Positions 33,811 to 43,058 of a stretch of DNA of 64,000 nt are shown piece by piece. The notes beneath the pieces are model-generated. The model was given only the letters and a program-made list of their open reading frames with translations, searched no databases and was not told where the DNA came from. Within the stretch, counting starts at the first letter, position 1. Each line of letters begins with the position of its first letter. Origin of the DNA: Candidatus Saccharibacteria bacterium UBA3749 (GTDB lineage Bacteria; Patescibacteriota; Saccharimonadia; Saccharimonadales; Saccharimonadaceae). The position numbers and the translations under genes were made by a program. Location: NCBI GenBank assembly GCA_002371235.1, contig DFGN01000002.1:1-64000 (forward strand), written 5' to 3'.

Positions 33811-34980
33811 TTACAAGTGAATATAATTATACTGCCATATTTCATTTGCCGGAATAGTCCTAGCACCAAAGTCGCCATAATGCATACTTCCGGAGTATAG
33901 ATATGTGGCATAAGAATTATTATACTCAGTCACGTTAATCGAACCGTCATCATTTACGCTCTCTACCCAAAATACATGACCATAAGGATATCCATCAACC
34001 TGACCAATCGTATTAGGTGCTGGAGTTTTATTAACTAGATACCCAGCCGCTCTAGCGCCATCATCCCACGAATAAGCATTACCCCAACCGAGTGAAACAC
34101 CAGCGTACTCATAAGCCTTCCATCCAGCATAACTTACACATTCACATACATAACCTCCAATCTTATGCCAACCAAAGGCATCTTCCCAATATGTCAAATA
34201 ATCATCTTGTCGACCAGGACAGTCTCCCTGCCACGGATAAGTATTTGCACCCGAATAGGCCGAACCACGATAAAGCTCTGGGTGTGCCGCCTGCTCCGCT
34301 TTCTCTGCCTCGCGTTGTGCAAGTTGCGCTGCCTTAGCTTCTTCAGCATAAGCTTCAGCGTCACTGGCATATTTAGCCACGAGACGCTCCTGCTCAGCCT
34401 TTTTGTTTACCAAGCTTTCTCTCGCAAACTTCTGTTGCTCTAATAATTGCTCTACCTCTTTTTTATCCTGCTCTAGTTTTTCTTTAGCTTGTTTGACTGC
34501 AGTCGCAGTCAAACTAATCTGTTCCTTCACCACCTCATTTCTAGCTGTCTTTTCAGCCAGATCAGAAATCGAATTTGCCCCAGCCAGCACTCGAATCGGC
34601 TCTGAATCAGACTCAAAATGCATATTAATCAAAAGCTCAGCTAAAGCTTTTTGCTCTTCTAGCAATTTTGCCTCTTTGATTTCAATCTGCTCCCTTAAAT
34701 CATTAATCTCAACCTCAGTCTGAACAATTTCAGCCTCTTTACTTGCAATTTCAGCAGATAATTCATTCACCCTTGCTTGATACGCGTTCGCCGAGCTCGC
34801 CGCTACCGCCGCATTCTTCGTAGCTTCTTTCTCCTTCTCTACGGCCTCACGACATGCTGCTGAGTTCTGACAAGCCTTAGAAATAGCCCCAACCTTAACC
34901 ATCATCAAGTGACTCGAACCAAGAATTAACCCCACAATCAATAGAACAATCCTAATCTTCACATTCTTTAGTATTACCAT
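33811..34980 (-). CDS. Coiled-coil CHAP-domain peptidoglycan hydrolase (PcsB-like)
   Basis: This exported cell-wall hydrolase of 389 residues has a signal/anchor (about 8-32) and a long coiled coil (about 45-230, heptads rich in E, K, A). The CHAP domain (about 240-389) has its cysteine in GGYVCECVSYAGW and its histidine in YPYGHVFWVES. The design matches PcsB/CwlO-type hydrolases whose coiled coil is opened by FtsEX. ftsX and ftsE lie directly upstream, so it is probably their effector in division. The mRNA is probably leaderless. Confidence 0.92.
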   Translation of the reverse strand: MVILKNVKIRIVLLIVGLILGSSHLMMVKVGAISKACQNSAACREAVEKEKEATKNAAVAASSANAYQARVNELSAEIASKEAEIVQTEVEINDLREQIEIKEAKLLEEQKALAELLINMHFESDSEPIRVLAGANSISDLAEKTARNEVVKEQISLTATAVKQAKEKLEQDKKEVEQLLEQQKFARESLVNKKAEQERLVAKYASDAEAYAEEAKAAQLAQREAEKAEQAAHPELYRGSAYSGANTYPWQGDCPGRQDDYLTYWEDAFGWHKIGGYVCECVSYAGWKAYEYAGVSLGWGNAYSWDDGARAAGYLVNKTPAPNTIGQVDGYPYGHVFWVESVNDDGSINVTEYNNSYATYLYSGSMHYGDFGARTIPANEIWQYNYIHL

Positions 34981-34986
34981 AATTAC

Positions 34987-34995
34987 ATTGTAACA
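34987..34995 (-). promoter_or_regulatory. Leaderless extended -10 promoter of the CHAP hydrolase
   Basis: TGT-TACAAT (minus) ends at 34987; predicted start 34980, the ATG. Confidence 0.6.
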
Positions 34996-34999
34996 TAGT

Positions 35000-36040
35000 T
35001 TACGCTTTGTTCAAGTACTTTGATACAGCTAACCTAGCAGACAACCTACCAATAACAATACCAAGTCCAACGAACATCAAGTACACCAGTATCAGTTTGT
35101 TTGATTCCAAAATATCAACAATCACCGTCACATCAATCCCATAATTAGCCAATCTCGGAGCCAAGAATTCAAAACCAAAGTACGACACCGTTGCAGCAAT
35201 CAGTCCAGCGATTATCCCACAAATCTCCGCCTCAATTAAAAACGGGCCACGAATAAAACCTTTTTCTGCCCCCACTAATTTCATCATATAAATCTCTTCT
35301 CGTCGTGAAAAAATCGCCATTCTAATAGTTGAGAAAATAATCAATATCGATATCACAAGGAATACGGCCGCCAGAATAATTCCGCCAGTTCTCGCTATCC
35401 GCGCCCAGGAAGTAATTGTTGCAATCTCCGCCTGATTCACATCATAAGTTGGAGCCTTTTCCTTATCAACATAATCTCGGAAATAAATATCTTCTTCCAC
35501 AATTTTCTTAATGCTAGATAAATCATCTACATCATAAACCTTAATCCGCATCGTTCCCTGCATTTTAGCAATCATCAACGCCTTCATTTCATCATCAAGA
35601 ACACTGATTATTTCGTCACTGTCTTCGTTTTCTTTCAAAAACTTTCCATATTCTTCTTCAGAATTAGATACCTCAACTGACTTCGTATTTGGATCATTAC
35701 GAATTATCGTCTCTAAATTGTCTAGTATTTGCTCACTTAGCCCCGGCTTTAGATAAACAGTAATATCAATCTTATCTTTCATCATTTCTGCGGTACTAGT
35801 CAATATTACACTAGCTACCACAGTGATAAATAGTATAATTAGCGTTATTGCCATCACCGCTGTCGCCGCCGTAGAAAGCCAAATGTTACGACCAAATCCT
35901 TTTGCACCGTATTTAATAATCCTGGCTTCATTACGCACCGGATGGTGTTGTCTAGTGCGTTGCATCGTGCGAAGACTTTTCTTCGTCACCTTTTTAAGTT
36001 TCTTTTCCTTCATCGCGCCTGTTTTATCATCTAGAACCAT
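35000..36040 (-). CDS. ftsX: Cell-division ABC transporter permease FtsX
   Basis: FtsX relays FtsE ATPase activity across the membrane to peptidoglycan hydrolases. The 346-residue protein has a basic N-terminal tail (about 45 residues), a first span near 57-80, a large extracellular domain (to about 215) and three further spans. FSRREEIYMMKLVGA is the conserved cytoplasmic coupling segment. It starts after GGAGG, one base past ftsE. Confidence 0.95.
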   Translation of the reverse strand: MVLDDKTGAMKEKKLKKVTKKSLRTMQRTRQHHPVRNEARIIKYGAKGFGRNIWLSTAATAVMAITLIILFITVVASVILTSTAEMMKDKIDITVYLKPGLSEQILDNLETIIRNDPNTKSVEVSNSEEEYGKFLKENEDSDEIISVLDDEMKALMIAKMQGTMRIKVYDVDDLSSIKKIVEEDIYFRDYVDKEKAPTYDVNQAEIATITSWARIARTGGIILAAVFLVISILIIFSTIRMAIFSRREEIYMMKLVGAEKGFIRGPFLIEAEICGIIAGLIAATVSYFGFEFLAPRLANYGIDVTVIVDILESNKLILVYLMFVGLGIVIGRLSARLAVSKYLNKA

Positions 36041-36041
36041 G

Positions 36042-36857
36042 CTACGCCACCTCCTTTCGAGACGACTTACGTTGCTCTTTCGTTACATCATTTACCATAA
36101 TTTGTTGGCGTTTCAATGCATGCCCAGGTATCTGAACCGGTCTAGTTGGCGCCTTAGTGGTAGAAGAGCCGTCTAATTTATAAAAACCGTTGTTTTTCTG
36201 ATCGCTCACTATTTTTCCATCCTTCATTGTCACGACCCGCTTTTGTAGATTATTTACAATATTCTCATTATGAGTAGTAACTAATATCGTCGTACCAAAA
36301 TCATTAATTTTTTTAAGAAGCTGTATGATTTCTTGAGTTGTCAGTTTATCAAGATTTGCCGTTGGCTCATCTGCAATCAAAATTTTGGGTTGCCTTGCCA
36401 CTGATCGAGCAATCGAAACTCTCTGCTGTTGACCGCCCGACAACTGATATGGAAACTTCTTGGCCTGATCTAATAGATCGACTAATTCCAAAACTTTTGG
36501 CACAATTCGTCGAATCTCCCTACCGCTCATGCCTGCAATCTCAAGAGCAAAAGCAACATTCTCGTACACCGTTCTTCGTGGAAGCAACTTAAAGTCTTGA
36601 AAAACCACACCAAGTCGCCTACGATATCCAGGAATATGACGCTTTTTTACATAATCAAGATCGATTCCGCCAATAATTATTTTGCCAGAATCCGGAATCT
36701 CCTCCTTCGTAATCATCTTCATTAGAGTAGACTTTCCAGCCCCGGATTTACCTACCAGAAAAACAAACTCATTCGGCTCTATATGAAGAGACACTGAATC
36801 CAACGCTGGACTACTATCACCTGGATACTTTTTAGTAACCGAATCGAGCAATATCAT
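36042..36857 (-). CDS. ftsE: Cell-division ATP-binding protein FtsE
   Basis: This is the ABC ATPase of the FtsEX complex, 271 residues. Walker A is GKSGAGKST (about 37-45), the Q-loop VVFQDFKLLP, the signature LSGGQQQR and Walker B ILIADEPTANLD. A basic C-terminal extension of about 45 residues is longer than in the standard FtsE of roughly 225. No Shine-Dalgarno sequence; the promoter puts the start on the ATG. Confidence 0.96.
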   Translation of the reverse strand: MILLDSVTKKYPGDSSPALDSVSLHIEPNEFVFLVGKSGAGKSTLMKMITKEEIPDSGKIIIGGIDLDYVKKRHIPGYRRRLGVVFQDFKLLPRRTVYENVAFALEIAGMSGREIRRIVPKVLELVDLLDQAKKFPYQLSGGQQQRVSIARSVARQPKILIADEPTANLDKLTTQEIIQLLKKINDFGTTILVTTHNENIVNNLQKRVVTMKDGKIVSDQKNNGFYKLDGSSTTKAPTRPVQIPGHALKRQQIMVNDVTKEQRKSSRKEVA

Positions 36858-36863
36858 AACACA

Positions 36864-36872
36864 ATATTAACA
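36864..36872 (-). promoter_or_regulatory. Leaderless extended -10 promoter of ftsE
   Basis: TGT-TAATAT (minus) ends at 36864; predicted start 36857, the ATG. TTGCCA about 18 bp further upstream may serve as -35. Confidence 0.55.
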
Positions 36873-36916
36873 CAAACGGTTTGGTTTTGGCAAGTTATTG
36901 TATATATACAGGTCTG

Positions 36917-39256
36917 TTAATTATTTGACGAAGTCTTGGTTGGGGTCAAAATATGAAAAGTGATGTTTCTATCTTTTTGCCCATCCGCTTGATAAATCAC
37001 GCCTGGAGTTATTATACTATCCGGATAATCAATTCGCACCCTCTTAAGAGTCTCCGCATAAGAATCTTTAGTTGTTACAGTCAAATCTTGTGACGTGTAC
37101 TCGCACGTAGTAATGTTTTTCTTGCGAGAAGCTAACTTTAGAACAATCTCCAAATCAATTTCAAACCCAGCAAGATATTGGGCAAGCTTAAATTCATTCT
37201 TAATTGAGTTTTTGAATTCGCCCAATACGCCAATTCGTTCACCCGCCACCAAAACCTCAGTCGAGCGTTTCGGTTCAAAAGGTAACGCGTCCGCCAAATT
37301 GTCTTTCAGTGGCACATAATCGGCTTCAATACAAAATTCATTGAGAAGTCTTGATAGATACTTTTTCGCCTTGTAGAATGCAGTATCAGTACCTTTCCTT
37401 TCTGCAACCACAAACCCGAGCGATATTTTTTCTATCGGAACACTCTCATCATTTAATCCCCACACTTTCTGATAAACCTTATTAATTTCATATATAGCGA
37501 ACTTTTCAACCGGCAACTTTTCATTTTTGTATGTTTTATCAAGCAGACTAGGCACGATTGACTGTCTCACATATTGAAGTTCAGGCGAAATAGAGTTAAT
37601 AATTCGATAAGAATTATTTGGGTTCTGGCCAGCTTTCTCAAGTAATCTTTCGCTCACGAAGCTATATGTCAATAACTCGTTTGCACCAAGCCGCAACATT
37701 AAATTTTGTATCCGTCTTTTTAACTCAAACATCGTATTATGCTCAGCTGTGGCATGAAGTGGCAAAACAGGTTCAATATTATCATATCCGAGCAATCTGC
37801 CCACTTCTTCAATAATATCTTCTTTTATATGAATGTCGGTGCGCCATGACGGCACAGTAATACCTAAGTCTTCCCTTGATTTCTTCACTTCAAATCCAAC
37901 GTTTTTCAGCGTTGTTATGATTAAATCTCTCTCATAATGTGTGCCAAGCAGATCATTAATATCTTTTACGCCGACCTTAATTATAGCTTCATTTTCACCT
38001 TTAGGATACTCATCTACTACTTTCACGACCTGGAATCCATCCGACAACATATCTGCGCATAATTCTGCTACTAATCTTGCCTGATACGGTGGCTGACCTT
38101 TAGTAAATCTCGTAATCGCCTCTGAAAAAATCCCATGGATCATTTGAGTCTTACGTAAATTATATAGACTAAATGTTGCGCCTTCGATAATGATATTCTT
38201 AGTGTTTTCATCGATCATTGTCGACTCACCGCCCATTGCGCCAGCTAGTGCTACTGGAGTATCACCACTACATATTACGATATCAGTAGTACATAGTTCA
38301 ACATTATTACCATCTAGAAGGGTCAATTTTTCCCCATTACGTGCCAAACGCACTCTAATCTCCGCCCGCTCACCTCCAGAAACTTTCAAAAACTTATCAT
38401 AATCAAACGCATGCAAAGGCTGCCCCGTAAGAAGCATTAGATAATTCGTTGCATCCACAATCGGACTAATCGGCTTCATTCCAGATTTAGACAATATCGT
38501 ATCAGTCCAAGTTAAATACCTTTTCTTAAGTTCACCATGTTTTGCCATTACTACGGCACAATATCTCTGACAAATACTGGTATCTTCAATTTTAACTACT
38601 ACATCATTCTTGCTTTTTTTAAGTAGCCCAGAATGCGTCGTTTCACTAAACAGCTCTGGCTCAACAAAGGATTGCCCTAAAATGCCAGCTACTTCTCGCG
38701 CAAATCCAATTAATCCAAAACAATCCGGACGATGTGTTAACGATTTGTTTTCGATCTCAAGTACTAAATCATTTAGCTCGAACACATCAGCTAGTAAATC
38801 ACCTGGTTTTGCTATCTCAGGGTCAATCTCCACAATCCCACTATGGTCATCACCAAAATCTAGCTCATCCGCACCGGCTAACATTCCGCAAGATTCATAC
38901 CCCTGCATCTTGCGCTTACCAATCTTAAACGGTGCATCTTCATGTACAGAAGCTGGTACAATTGCTCCCGGCGCAATCCAAACAGCTAGCATCCCATCAT
39001 GTACATTTGGCGCACCGCAAACTACCTGAGTCAATTCATCACTACCAGAATTAATCTGGCATACAGATAAATGCGTATCCGGTATTTTTTTACAAGATTC
39101 AACCTTCACTATATATATATTGTCATATTTATGCATTTCATCGATTACCCCCTCTACCTCAACTAGTCTAGCTCCGATTAATCTAATCAAATCACCACTT
39201 GATACATTATTCGGAATTTTTACTAGTCTCTTTAACCAATTAATTGATATTTTCAT
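36917..39256 (-). CDS. pheT: Phenylalanyl-tRNA synthetase beta subunit
   Basis: This 779-residue subunit binds tRNA and edits misacylated Tyr. Domains in order: an N-terminal tRNA-binding OB fold (about 40-150, SVCQINSGSDELTQVVCGAPN), B3/B4 editing (about 205-390), B5 (about 400-475), the catalytic-like domain with RLLGYDNIEP, and a C-terminal anticodon-binding FDX-ACB (YTSQDLTVTTKDSY to the end). It begins at the base after pheS ends, the usual pheST pair. Confidence 0.97.
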   Translation of the reverse strand: MKISINWLKRLVKIPNNVSSGDLIRLIGARLVEVEGVIDEMHKYDNIYIVKVESCKKIPDTHLSVCQINSGSDELTQVVCGAPNVHDGMLAVWIAPGAIVPASVHEDAPFKIGKRKMQGYESCGMLAGADELDFGDDHSGIVEIDPEIAKPGDLLADVFELNDLVLEIENKSLTHRPDCFGLIGFAREVAGILGQSFVEPELFSETTHSGLLKKSKNDVVVKIEDTSICQRYCAVVMAKHGELKKRYLTWTDTILSKSGMKPISPIVDATNYLMLLTGQPLHAFDYDKFLKVSGGERAEIRVRLARNGEKLTLLDGNNVELCTTDIVICSGDTPVALAGAMGGESTMIDENTKNIIIEGATFSLYNLRKTQMIHGIFSEAITRFTKGQPPYQARLVAELCADMLSDGFQVVKVVDEYPKGENEAIIKVGVKDINDLLGTHYERDLIITTLKNVGFEVKKSREDLGITVPSWRTDIHIKEDIIEEVGRLLGYDNIEPVLPLHATAEHNTMFELKRRIQNLMLRLGANELLTYSFVSERLLEKAGQNPNNSYRIINSISPELQYVRQSIVPSLLDKTYKNEKLPVEKFAIYEINKVYQKVWGLNDESVPIEKISLGFVVAERKGTDTAFYKAKKYLSRLLNEFCIEADYVPLKDNLADALPFEPKRSTEVLVAGERIGVLGEFKNSIKNEFKLAQYLAGFEIDLEIVLKLASRKKNITTCEYTSQDLTVTTKDSYAETLKRVRIDYPDSIITPGVIYQADGQKDRNITFHILTPTKTSSNN

Positions 39257-40213
39257 TTAAAACTCCCTCAAAAATTTAAGATTACCACTCTCAAAATGCC
39301 TGACATCATCTAGACCATATCTTAGCATTACGAGCCTGTCGATTCCACCACCCCAGGCGAAACCGTGATACTTCTCTGGATTGATTCCAGCCATCTTTAA
39401 GACATTAGGATGAATCATTCCGCAACCAAGCATTTCGAGATAATCACCTTTCTTGCCACCAAGCGACTTGGGTTTCTCAATCAAAAATTCAAGGGATGGC
39501 TCTGTGAATGGAAAATAGCCTGGTTGAGTTCTAATCTCTAGCTTTTGTTCATAATATTTTTCAAAAAACTCACGCAAAATGCCTAGCATATTGCCAAGCG
39601 AACAAGTCTCTGACACATATACACCCTCACATTGATAGAAAGTGTGCTCGTGTGTTGCATCCACATCTTCATTCCGAAAGACTCGCCCAGGCACAACTAC
39701 AGCAATCGCCTTACCATCTTCTAGTTTCTTTCGATATGCTTTTAATACTCTATGTTGCATCGTAGATGTATGAGCTGGCGGGATAAAGCCTTCTTCAGTC
39801 CGAAACGTATCATAGCCATCACGAGCTGGATGCTCTTTCACGAAATTAAGAGAATCAAACATATGAAATTCATCATCTAATTGTCTTGCTTCCACCACAT
39901 CAAAGCCCATCATTTGATAGATATCGACAACGCGGTCCAACTCCGACATCAAAGGATGCAGTGAACCCATATCGGTTGGATAAAAATCCGGGAGCGCCTC
40001 ATTTACCCCAGACCATGCCGTTATATCAAGCGGCTCCACAGCAGCATCAAGCAAAGCCTTCTCGGCCTCAGAAATCTTAGCTAAGATTTCCTGTCTCTTT
40101 GCATTAATCTTCTTACCAAAATCAGCCCTCTCCTCTACCGGTAAGTCACGAATCTTGGCCGCTTCACTATTTATCTTTTTTAGCTCTAGTTTTAGACTCT
40201 CAATATTCTGCAT
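39257..40213 (-). CDS. pheS: Phenylalanyl-tRNA synthetase alpha subunit
   Basis: This class II catalytic subunit has 318 residues. Motif 2 is GRVFRNEDVDATHEHTFYQ, and the motif 3 region GGGIDRLVMLRYG is near the C-terminus. HPLMSELDRVVDIYQMMGF and LGCGMIHPNVL are characteristic. The N-terminal coiled coil (about 1-55) is shorter than in E. coli. No Shine-Dalgarno sequence; the predicted leader is about three bases. Confidence 0.97.
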   Translation of the reverse strand: MQNIESLKLELKKINSEAAKIRDLPVEERADFGKKINAKRQEILAKISEAEKALLDAAVEPLDITAWSGVNEALPDFYPTDMGSLHPLMSELDRVVDIYQMMGFDVVEARQLDDEFHMFDSLNFVKEHPARDGYDTFRTEEGFIPPAHTSTMQHRVLKAYRKKLEDGKAIAVVVPGRVFRNEDVDATHEHTFYQCEGVYVSETCSLGNMLGILREFFEKYYEQKLEIRTQPGYFPFTEPSLEFLIEKPKSLGGKKGDYLEMLGCGMIHPNVLKMAGINPEKYHGFAWGGGIDRLVMLRYGLDDVRHFESGNLKFLREF

Positions 40214-40222
40214 ATAATCTGT

Positions 40223-40231
40223 ATTATATCA
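40223..40231 (-). promoter_or_regulatory. Near-leaderless extended -10 promoter of pheST
   Basis: TGA-TATAAT (minus) ends at 40223; predicted start 40216, ATG at 40213. Confidence 0.6.
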
Positions 40232-40236
40232 CATAT

Positions 40237-40464
40237 TTATATCAAAATAATCGAAATCAGAGACAGCAACGCTAGAATTATCAAAACCGCCCAAACCCAG
40301 CCGAATTTGCCAGTTTTCTTCAAATCTTTCAAATACTCAGCATCATCGGCCAAATCAACGTCATTCTCCTTGGCGCTGCTAGTAGCACGCGCTCTAAGAT
40401 CGGCATTGATCCTTTTCGATAATTCACTATTTTTATCATCTTGTTTATTGACAATTACACCCAT
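40237..40464 (-). CDS. Small tail-anchored membrane protein, hypothetical
   Basis: I do not recognise a family. The start at 40464 is chosen because AGGAAG lies just upstream, giving 75 residues. The N-terminal two thirds are charged and probably helical. One C-terminal membrane span (about 53-75, WVWAVLIILALLSLISIILI) ends the protein, so it should be tail-anchored with its bulk in the cytoplasm. Its promoter is divergent from that of the MIP channel gene. Confidence 0.75.
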   Translation of the reverse strand: MGVIVNKQDDKNSELSKRINADLRARATSSAKENDVDLADDAEYLKDLKKTGKFGWVWAVLIILALLSLISIILI

Positions 40465-40495
40465 ATTTCTTCCTAAATAAATTAATAACTTTTTA

Positions 40496-40504
40496 ATTAT
40501 ATCA
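40496..40504 (-). promoter_or_regulatory. Extended -10 promoter of the small membrane protein
   Basis: TGA-TATAAT (minus); predicted start about 40489, leader 25 nt. Confidence 0.5.
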
Positions 40505-40512
40505 TAATAGTG

Positions 40513-40521
40513 TGATATAAT
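40513..40521 (+). promoter_or_regulatory. Extended -10 promoter of the MIP channel gene
   Basis: TGA-TATAAT (plus); predicted start about 40528, with AAGGAGGA in the leader. Confidence 0.55.
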
Positions 40522-40549
40522 AAAACCAAATATCATTTAAGGAGGAATA

Positions 40550-41491
40550 ATGGCGACCAAAAAGTCGAAGATGTCGAACAAGTCCAACAAAAAGGCTAAA
40601 TCGACCAAACCAAAAGCTGCCGTAAAGTCTGTCACAAAGTCAGAACTCGAGGCTCCTAAAATTAAGCACGAAGAAACTTTAAAGCATGAAGAGATTTCTT
40701 CACCAAAGAATAAATCATTTATGTCCGGATTCTTCGCTCGCAAATATGAAGAAAAAGAAAGCATTCTCACCGTCTTTAAAAATCATAAATTCTACGGTGC
40801 ATTGCTTGGAGAAATTATTGGCACTATGCTTCTTGCATTGCTGTTCTTCTCTCTATCATTAATGGGCATTCATACTGCGACCAATTACTCGTTTGCTATC
40901 ATCGCGGTACTCATTGCCGTTTACGCATTCTCTGGTGCTTGCCTTAATCCAGCGATCACAGTAGGCATGATGGCTACTCGCCACATTTCTGTCATTCGTG
41001 GCATTATGTATATCATCGCTGAAGTAATCGGAGCGTGGCTCGGTTGGCTCATCTTTAACGCCTTCCACCTAACCGGTGGAGAGAGCGCCTATGACGTACC
41101 AACCATGTCGGCAATTGCCGAAAATGGCATGTGGATCGTGACCATGGTTGAGTTACTTGGCGCAATTATCATTTCATTCTTCTTCTCGCGCGCACTCAAA
41201 TACAAACGCAGCGTCTTCACCTTTGCAGCTGTTGTAGCTGGTGGTATGGCTCTAGCTATCGTGTTAGGCTATGTTGTGTCTGCTGCCTTCCTAGGCCTAA
41301 ACAACAATTTTATCTTTAATCCGGCTCTTGCCATGATGTATAAGATTTTCCCAACAGCAGGCGAAAACTTCGGTGAAATCCTTGGTAGCATTTGCCAAGC
41401 ATTATCAATCTATGCATTGTTCCCAATGATTGGTGGTGTTGTAGGCTTTTACCTATCCGAATTCACTTCCAGATTATCCGGTGAAGAATAA
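40550..41491 (+). CDS. MIP-family channel (aquaporin/glycerol facilitator-like)
   Basis: This six-span membrane channel of 313 residues carries both half-helix motifs: NPA in GACLNPAITVG and NPA in FIFNPALAM. The arginine that normally follows the second NPA (NPAR) is replaced by leucine, so the selectivity filter differs from water-specific aquaporins. The first 60 residues are an unusual Lys/Ser-rich tail resembling histone-like basic extensions. AAGGAGGAATA precedes the ATG and a terminator follows. Water, glycerol or another small solute is possible. Confidence 0.88.
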   Translation: MATKKSKMSNKSNKKAKSTKPKAAVKSVTKSELEAPKIKHEETLKHEEISSPKNKSFMSGFFARKYEEKESILTVFKNHKFYGALLGEIIGTMLLALLFFSLSLMGIHTATNYSFAIIAVLIAVYAFSGACLNPAITVGMMATRHISVIRGIMYIIAEVIGAWLGWLIFNAFHLTGGESAYDVPTMSAIAENGMWIVTMVELLGAIIISFFFSRALKYKRSVFTFAAVVAGGMALAIVLGYVVSAAFLGLNNNFIFNPALAMMYKIFPTAGENFGEILGSICQALSIYALFPMIGGVVGFYLSEFTSRLSGEE

Positions 41492-41502
41492 TCTAAAAAG
41501 CC

Positions 41503-41532
41503 AAAATAATCCCCTTCTTGGGGATTATTTTT
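41503..41532 (+). terminator. Terminator of the MIP channel gene
   Basis: AAAATAATCCCC/GGGGATTATTTTTT stem with a TTCTT loop. Confidence 0.85.
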
Positions 41533-41557
41533 TAGCTAAACTAACTAGTAGCTAGAC

Positions 41558-42982
41558 TTAATTATGGTTCTTAGGAAACAGTGGAACTTTCGGTGTAGTG
41601 ATTTTTCCACTAAAAATATCGATAATCTTTGCAGCAGCATCAGGAATAAAGGGCGACAATTCATAAACTGCTGTTAACAAACCGTCTATTAAGTTATGCA
41701 GGCATGTTTTCAACTTCTCAATCTCACCATTCTTAGCCAAGCTCCACGGTTTCTCTTCATCAATCCTCTTGTTTAGTTCCTGTATCTTATTCCACACTAA
41801 ATCGAAGGCTTTTGAAAACTCAAAACCATCCATCAAAGCAATATACTCATCCGACAATCTGCTATTATTATCTCTACTAATCACTATCTGATTTTTATCG
41901 GCGAGTGTCGCCAATCTTTGTACAAGGTTACCAAGATCATTGGCTAACTCATTATTATAAGCCTCTTCATATTTATCCCAAGTAAAATCCGAATCCGCAA
42001 AGGTATCAATATGTCTTAGGAAATAATACCTAAAAGCATCCAAGCCATGGCTCTCGAGCACCTCAATTGGGTCTACAACATTGCCAATCGATTTTGACAT
42101 CTTTTGTCCATCACAAAGTACCATACCGTGTGAAACTAGATTTTGCGGCAATGGCAAACCAAGACCAATTAACATCGCAGGCCAAATAATCGCATGAAAT
42201 CTAAGAATATCCTTACCAACAAATTGAGCATTAGCTGGCCACCATTCACCAAAATCTTTCGCATCGGGAAAACCGATAACAGTAATATAATTCGATAAAG
42301 CATCCAGCCACACATACATCACCTGTGAAGGGTCGTCTGGTACTGGCACGCCCCAGCTTAATTGAGAAACTGGTCTGGATATCGAAACATCAGGTGATTC
42401 CTCCAAAAGGCACAATATTTCCTTCTTTCTAAATTCAGGCAAAATCCTCATCTCGTTGGACACAATCGCCTCACGAATTCTATCTTTAAAATCACTTACT
42501 CTAAAATAGTAATTCTCTTCTTGTAATTCTTCGTATGGTTTTTGATGATCGGGACAAACACCCCCAGTTTCATCAAATTCTTTTTTTGTAACATACCTCT
42601 CGCAACCGGTGCAATACCAACCTTCGTATTTTGCTTTATAGATATGATCACTAAGACGACGCCAGATTTCCTGTACTCGCTTTTCATGGCTTTCATCTGT
42701 CGTGCGCACGAAATCAGTATAAGAAACATTGAGCTTTTTAATAAAATCCCTGAACTTATTCGCGTTCTCATTAACATAATCTTGTACTGGCAAATCTAAT
42801 TCTTTAGCCTTCTGGGCTATCTTGTTTCCATGTTCATCCGTACCAGCTTGAAATCTTACCTCGTCCCCCTTCAGTCTATGATATCTGGCATAGCAATCTG
42901 CCAAACAATAATCCACCGCATGTCCAATATGTGGTTTACCGTTAACATAGGGTATAGCCGTCGTTATATATATCTTTTCCAT
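41558..42982 (-). CDS. metG: Methionyl-tRNA synthetase
   Basis: It charges initiator and elongator tRNA-Met. The start at 42982 (MEKIYITTAIPYVNG) gives 474 residues. PHIGHA is the HIGH motif and GQKMSKSIGN the KMSKS loop. A zinc knuckle is present (CTGCERYVT...CPDH). The C-terminal dimerisation domain found in E. coli MetRS is absent, as in compact forms. The mRNA is probably leaderless. Confidence 0.97.
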   Translation of the reverse strand: MEKIYITTAIPYVNGKPHIGHAVDYCLADCYARYHRLKGDEVRFQAGTDEHGNKIAQKAKELDLPVQDYVNENANKFRDFIKKLNVSYTDFVRTTDESHEKRVQEIWRRLSDHIYKAKYEGWYCTGCERYVTKKEFDETGGVCPDHQKPYEELQEENYYFRVSDFKDRIREAIVSNEMRILPEFRKKEILCLLEESPDVSISRPVSQLSWGVPVPDDPSQVMYVWLDALSNYITVIGFPDAKDFGEWWPANAQFVGKDILRFHAIIWPAMLIGLGLPLPQNLVSHGMVLCDGQKMSKSIGNVVDPIEVLESHGLDAFRYYFLRHIDTFADSDFTWDKYEEAYNNELANDLGNLVQRLATLADKNQIVISRDNNSRLSDEYIALMDGFEFSKAFDLVWNKIQELNKRIDEEKPWSLAKNGEIEKLKTCLHNLIDGLLTAVYELSPFIPDAAAKIIDIFSGKITTPKVPLFPKNHN

Positions 42983-42989
42983 ACAATAT

Positions 42990-42995
42990 ATATTA
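42990..42995 (-). promoter_or_regulatory. Near-leaderless -10 of metG
   Basis: TAATAT (minus); predicted start 42983, ATG at 42982. Confidence 0.4.
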
Positions 42996-43058
42996 CAATA
43001 TTTTGCCCATAAAGACAAGCAACATAGATTAAAATCGCAATTCGAACTAAGGACTCAA

